The notes beneath the pieces were generated by a model that saw only the letters and a program-made list of their open reading frames with translations, was not told the DNA's origin and ran no database searches. A stretch of 23,832 nt of DNA from CAZQLE01 sp964593905. GTDB taxonomy: Bacteria; Chloroflexota; Anaerolineae; Anaerolineales; Anaerolineaceae. Below are positions 23,244 to 23,832 of this stretch, piece by piece. The position numbers and the translations under genes were made by a program. Positions within the stretch are counted from its first letter, which is position 1; each line of letters opens with the position of its first letter. The DNA is taken from the NCBI GenBank assembly GCA_964593905.1, contig CAZQLE010000036.1, positions 1-23,832 on the forward strand, in the 5' to 3' direction.

Positions 23244-23832
23244 TGGCCGCCCGCTGGTCGAGAATTTTTGCCAGGTTACCCATTTCATCGCTGTTAATAT
23301 TTGCACCGTTGATGATGTTGAGGCTCAGGCGCTGTACGGTGCTGCCGCTGCGCCAGATCATCTGGAAGGTCTTATATTGCGGGGGGGTGCCGCTTGCGGG
23401 GTCGAATGTCCCGCTGGCCTGGAATTCTTCTCCGGCCAGATACGGCATGGCGGCTTTTTCAGGATATGATTCCTCGGCAGTCAGTTTTTGAAAGTAAGCG
23501 GCGGCAGCGGCGGGGGAGGTGAAGACCACCAGATCGTGTTCAAAGACTCGCTGATCCTGTTCATCGGTGCTCTGGATCGTCACTCCGTAGGCATCGCGCA
23601 CGCCCTCGCCCTGGGCAGGCTGCGAAGAAGCGGCAATTTGATAACTCCCTTCGGGTAGATCGCCCAGGTTTAAAGCAATTTCGGGCAGTTCCAACCCGGC
23701 GGCCTCTGAAGTGGGCGCAGGGGTGAAGACCGGGGCGGTCGGGGCCGGTTCGCCAGGAGCGGGGTGGGCCCAGGCAAAGGCCGTGGTTGAAAGGTCAATC
23801 GGAATGGCCGGGGTATCAAAACTGGGCAGCAG
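23227..23832 (-). CDS. Probable exported protein, partial (N-terminus outside the window)
   Basis: The frame is open to the right edge, so only the last 201 residues are seen. The first part visible is a Pro/Ala/Thr-rich linker (for example PAPGEPAPTAPVFTPAPTS), typical of lipoproteins and surface proteins. A compact domain follows with LPEIALNLGDLPEGSYQ, FEHDLVVFTSPAAAAAYFQ, a stretch ending in YKTFQMIWRSGSTVQRLSL, and a helical end (LAKILDQRAANAF). I do not recognise the family. Its 17-base overlap with the LamG lipoprotein gene suggests the two products work together at the cell surface. Apparent internal starts such as the TTG at 23694 are not real beginnings because the frame continues upstream with biased, protein-like composition. 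Confidence 0.75.
   Translation of the reverse strand: MLPSFDTPAIPIDLSTTAFAWAHPAPGEPAPTAPVFTPAPTSEAAGLELPEIALNLGDLPEGSYQIAASSQPAQGEGVRDAYGVTIQSTDEQDQRVFEHDLVVFTSPAAAAAYFQKLTAEESYPEKAAMPYLAGEEFQASGTFDPASGTPPQYKTFQMIWRSGSTVQRLSLNIINGANINSDEMGNLAKILDQRAANAFSY

Overview
The window is bacterial chromosomal DNA of moderate GC content. Its best landmark is a complete dnaA gene (19874-21220, minus) beside a non-coding stretch with clustered DnaA boxes, so the window very probably spans the chromosomal replication origin. The protein set (7TM-type sensor kinase, DUF2817 enzyme, YfcC-type carrier, exported lipoproteins, SorC-type regulator) reads to me like an anaerobic or facultative Chloroflexota of the Anaerolineae type. 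That assignment is an impression from protein style; no rRNA or other decisive marker is present. dnaA is not followed by dnaN.

Layout from left to right. (1) 264-1499: peptidase T with its own AT-rich leader and a terminator. (2) 1734-6101: a three-gene signalling operon with overlapping genes: a REC/HD-GYP protein, a 1032-residue membrane sensor kinase and a lone receiver, closed by a strong bidirectional terminator. (3) 6179-6700, minus: SlyD-like FKBP prolyl isomerase with a cysteine/glycine-rich tail. (4) 6893-9490, minus: YfcC-family carrier followed 15 bases later by a DUF2817 zinc-peptidase-like enzyme. (5) 9704-12222, plus: a PII-like protein, a Na+/Ca2+ antiporter 3 bases later, then a threonine-synthase-type PLP enzyme. 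(6) 12380-14192, plus: class II (fuculose-phosphate type) aldolase behind a near-consensus promoter, then a SorC-family sugar-responsive regulator. (7) 14272-15932, minus: small two-helix membrane protein and 6-phosphogluconate dehydrogenase. (8) 16081-16253: a nested palindromic repeat. (9) 16262-19743, minus: S41 peptidase lipoprotein and an EamA transporter. (10) 19874-21220 dnaA and 21221-21714 oriC. (11) 21715-23832, minus: a leucine-rich-repeat protein, a LamG-type lipoprotein and the C-terminal part of another probable exported protein that runs off the right edge.

Functional themes: peptide and amino-acid use (pepT, DUF2817 plus YfcC, threonine synthase), sugar-phosphate metabolism (aldolase, SorC regulator, 6PGDH), c-di-GMP turnover (HD-GYP with a sensor kinase), calcium/sodium exchange possibly under a PII-like protein, and replication initiation. 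The pairing most worth following is the PII-like gene translationally close to a CaCA antiporter. The origin also has unusual structure: a perfect tandem 14-mer, an A-tract/T-tract motif that recurs in four intergenic regions, and a 10-bp hairpin in the dnaA leader. I found no tRNA, rRNA, CRISPR array or transposase gene.
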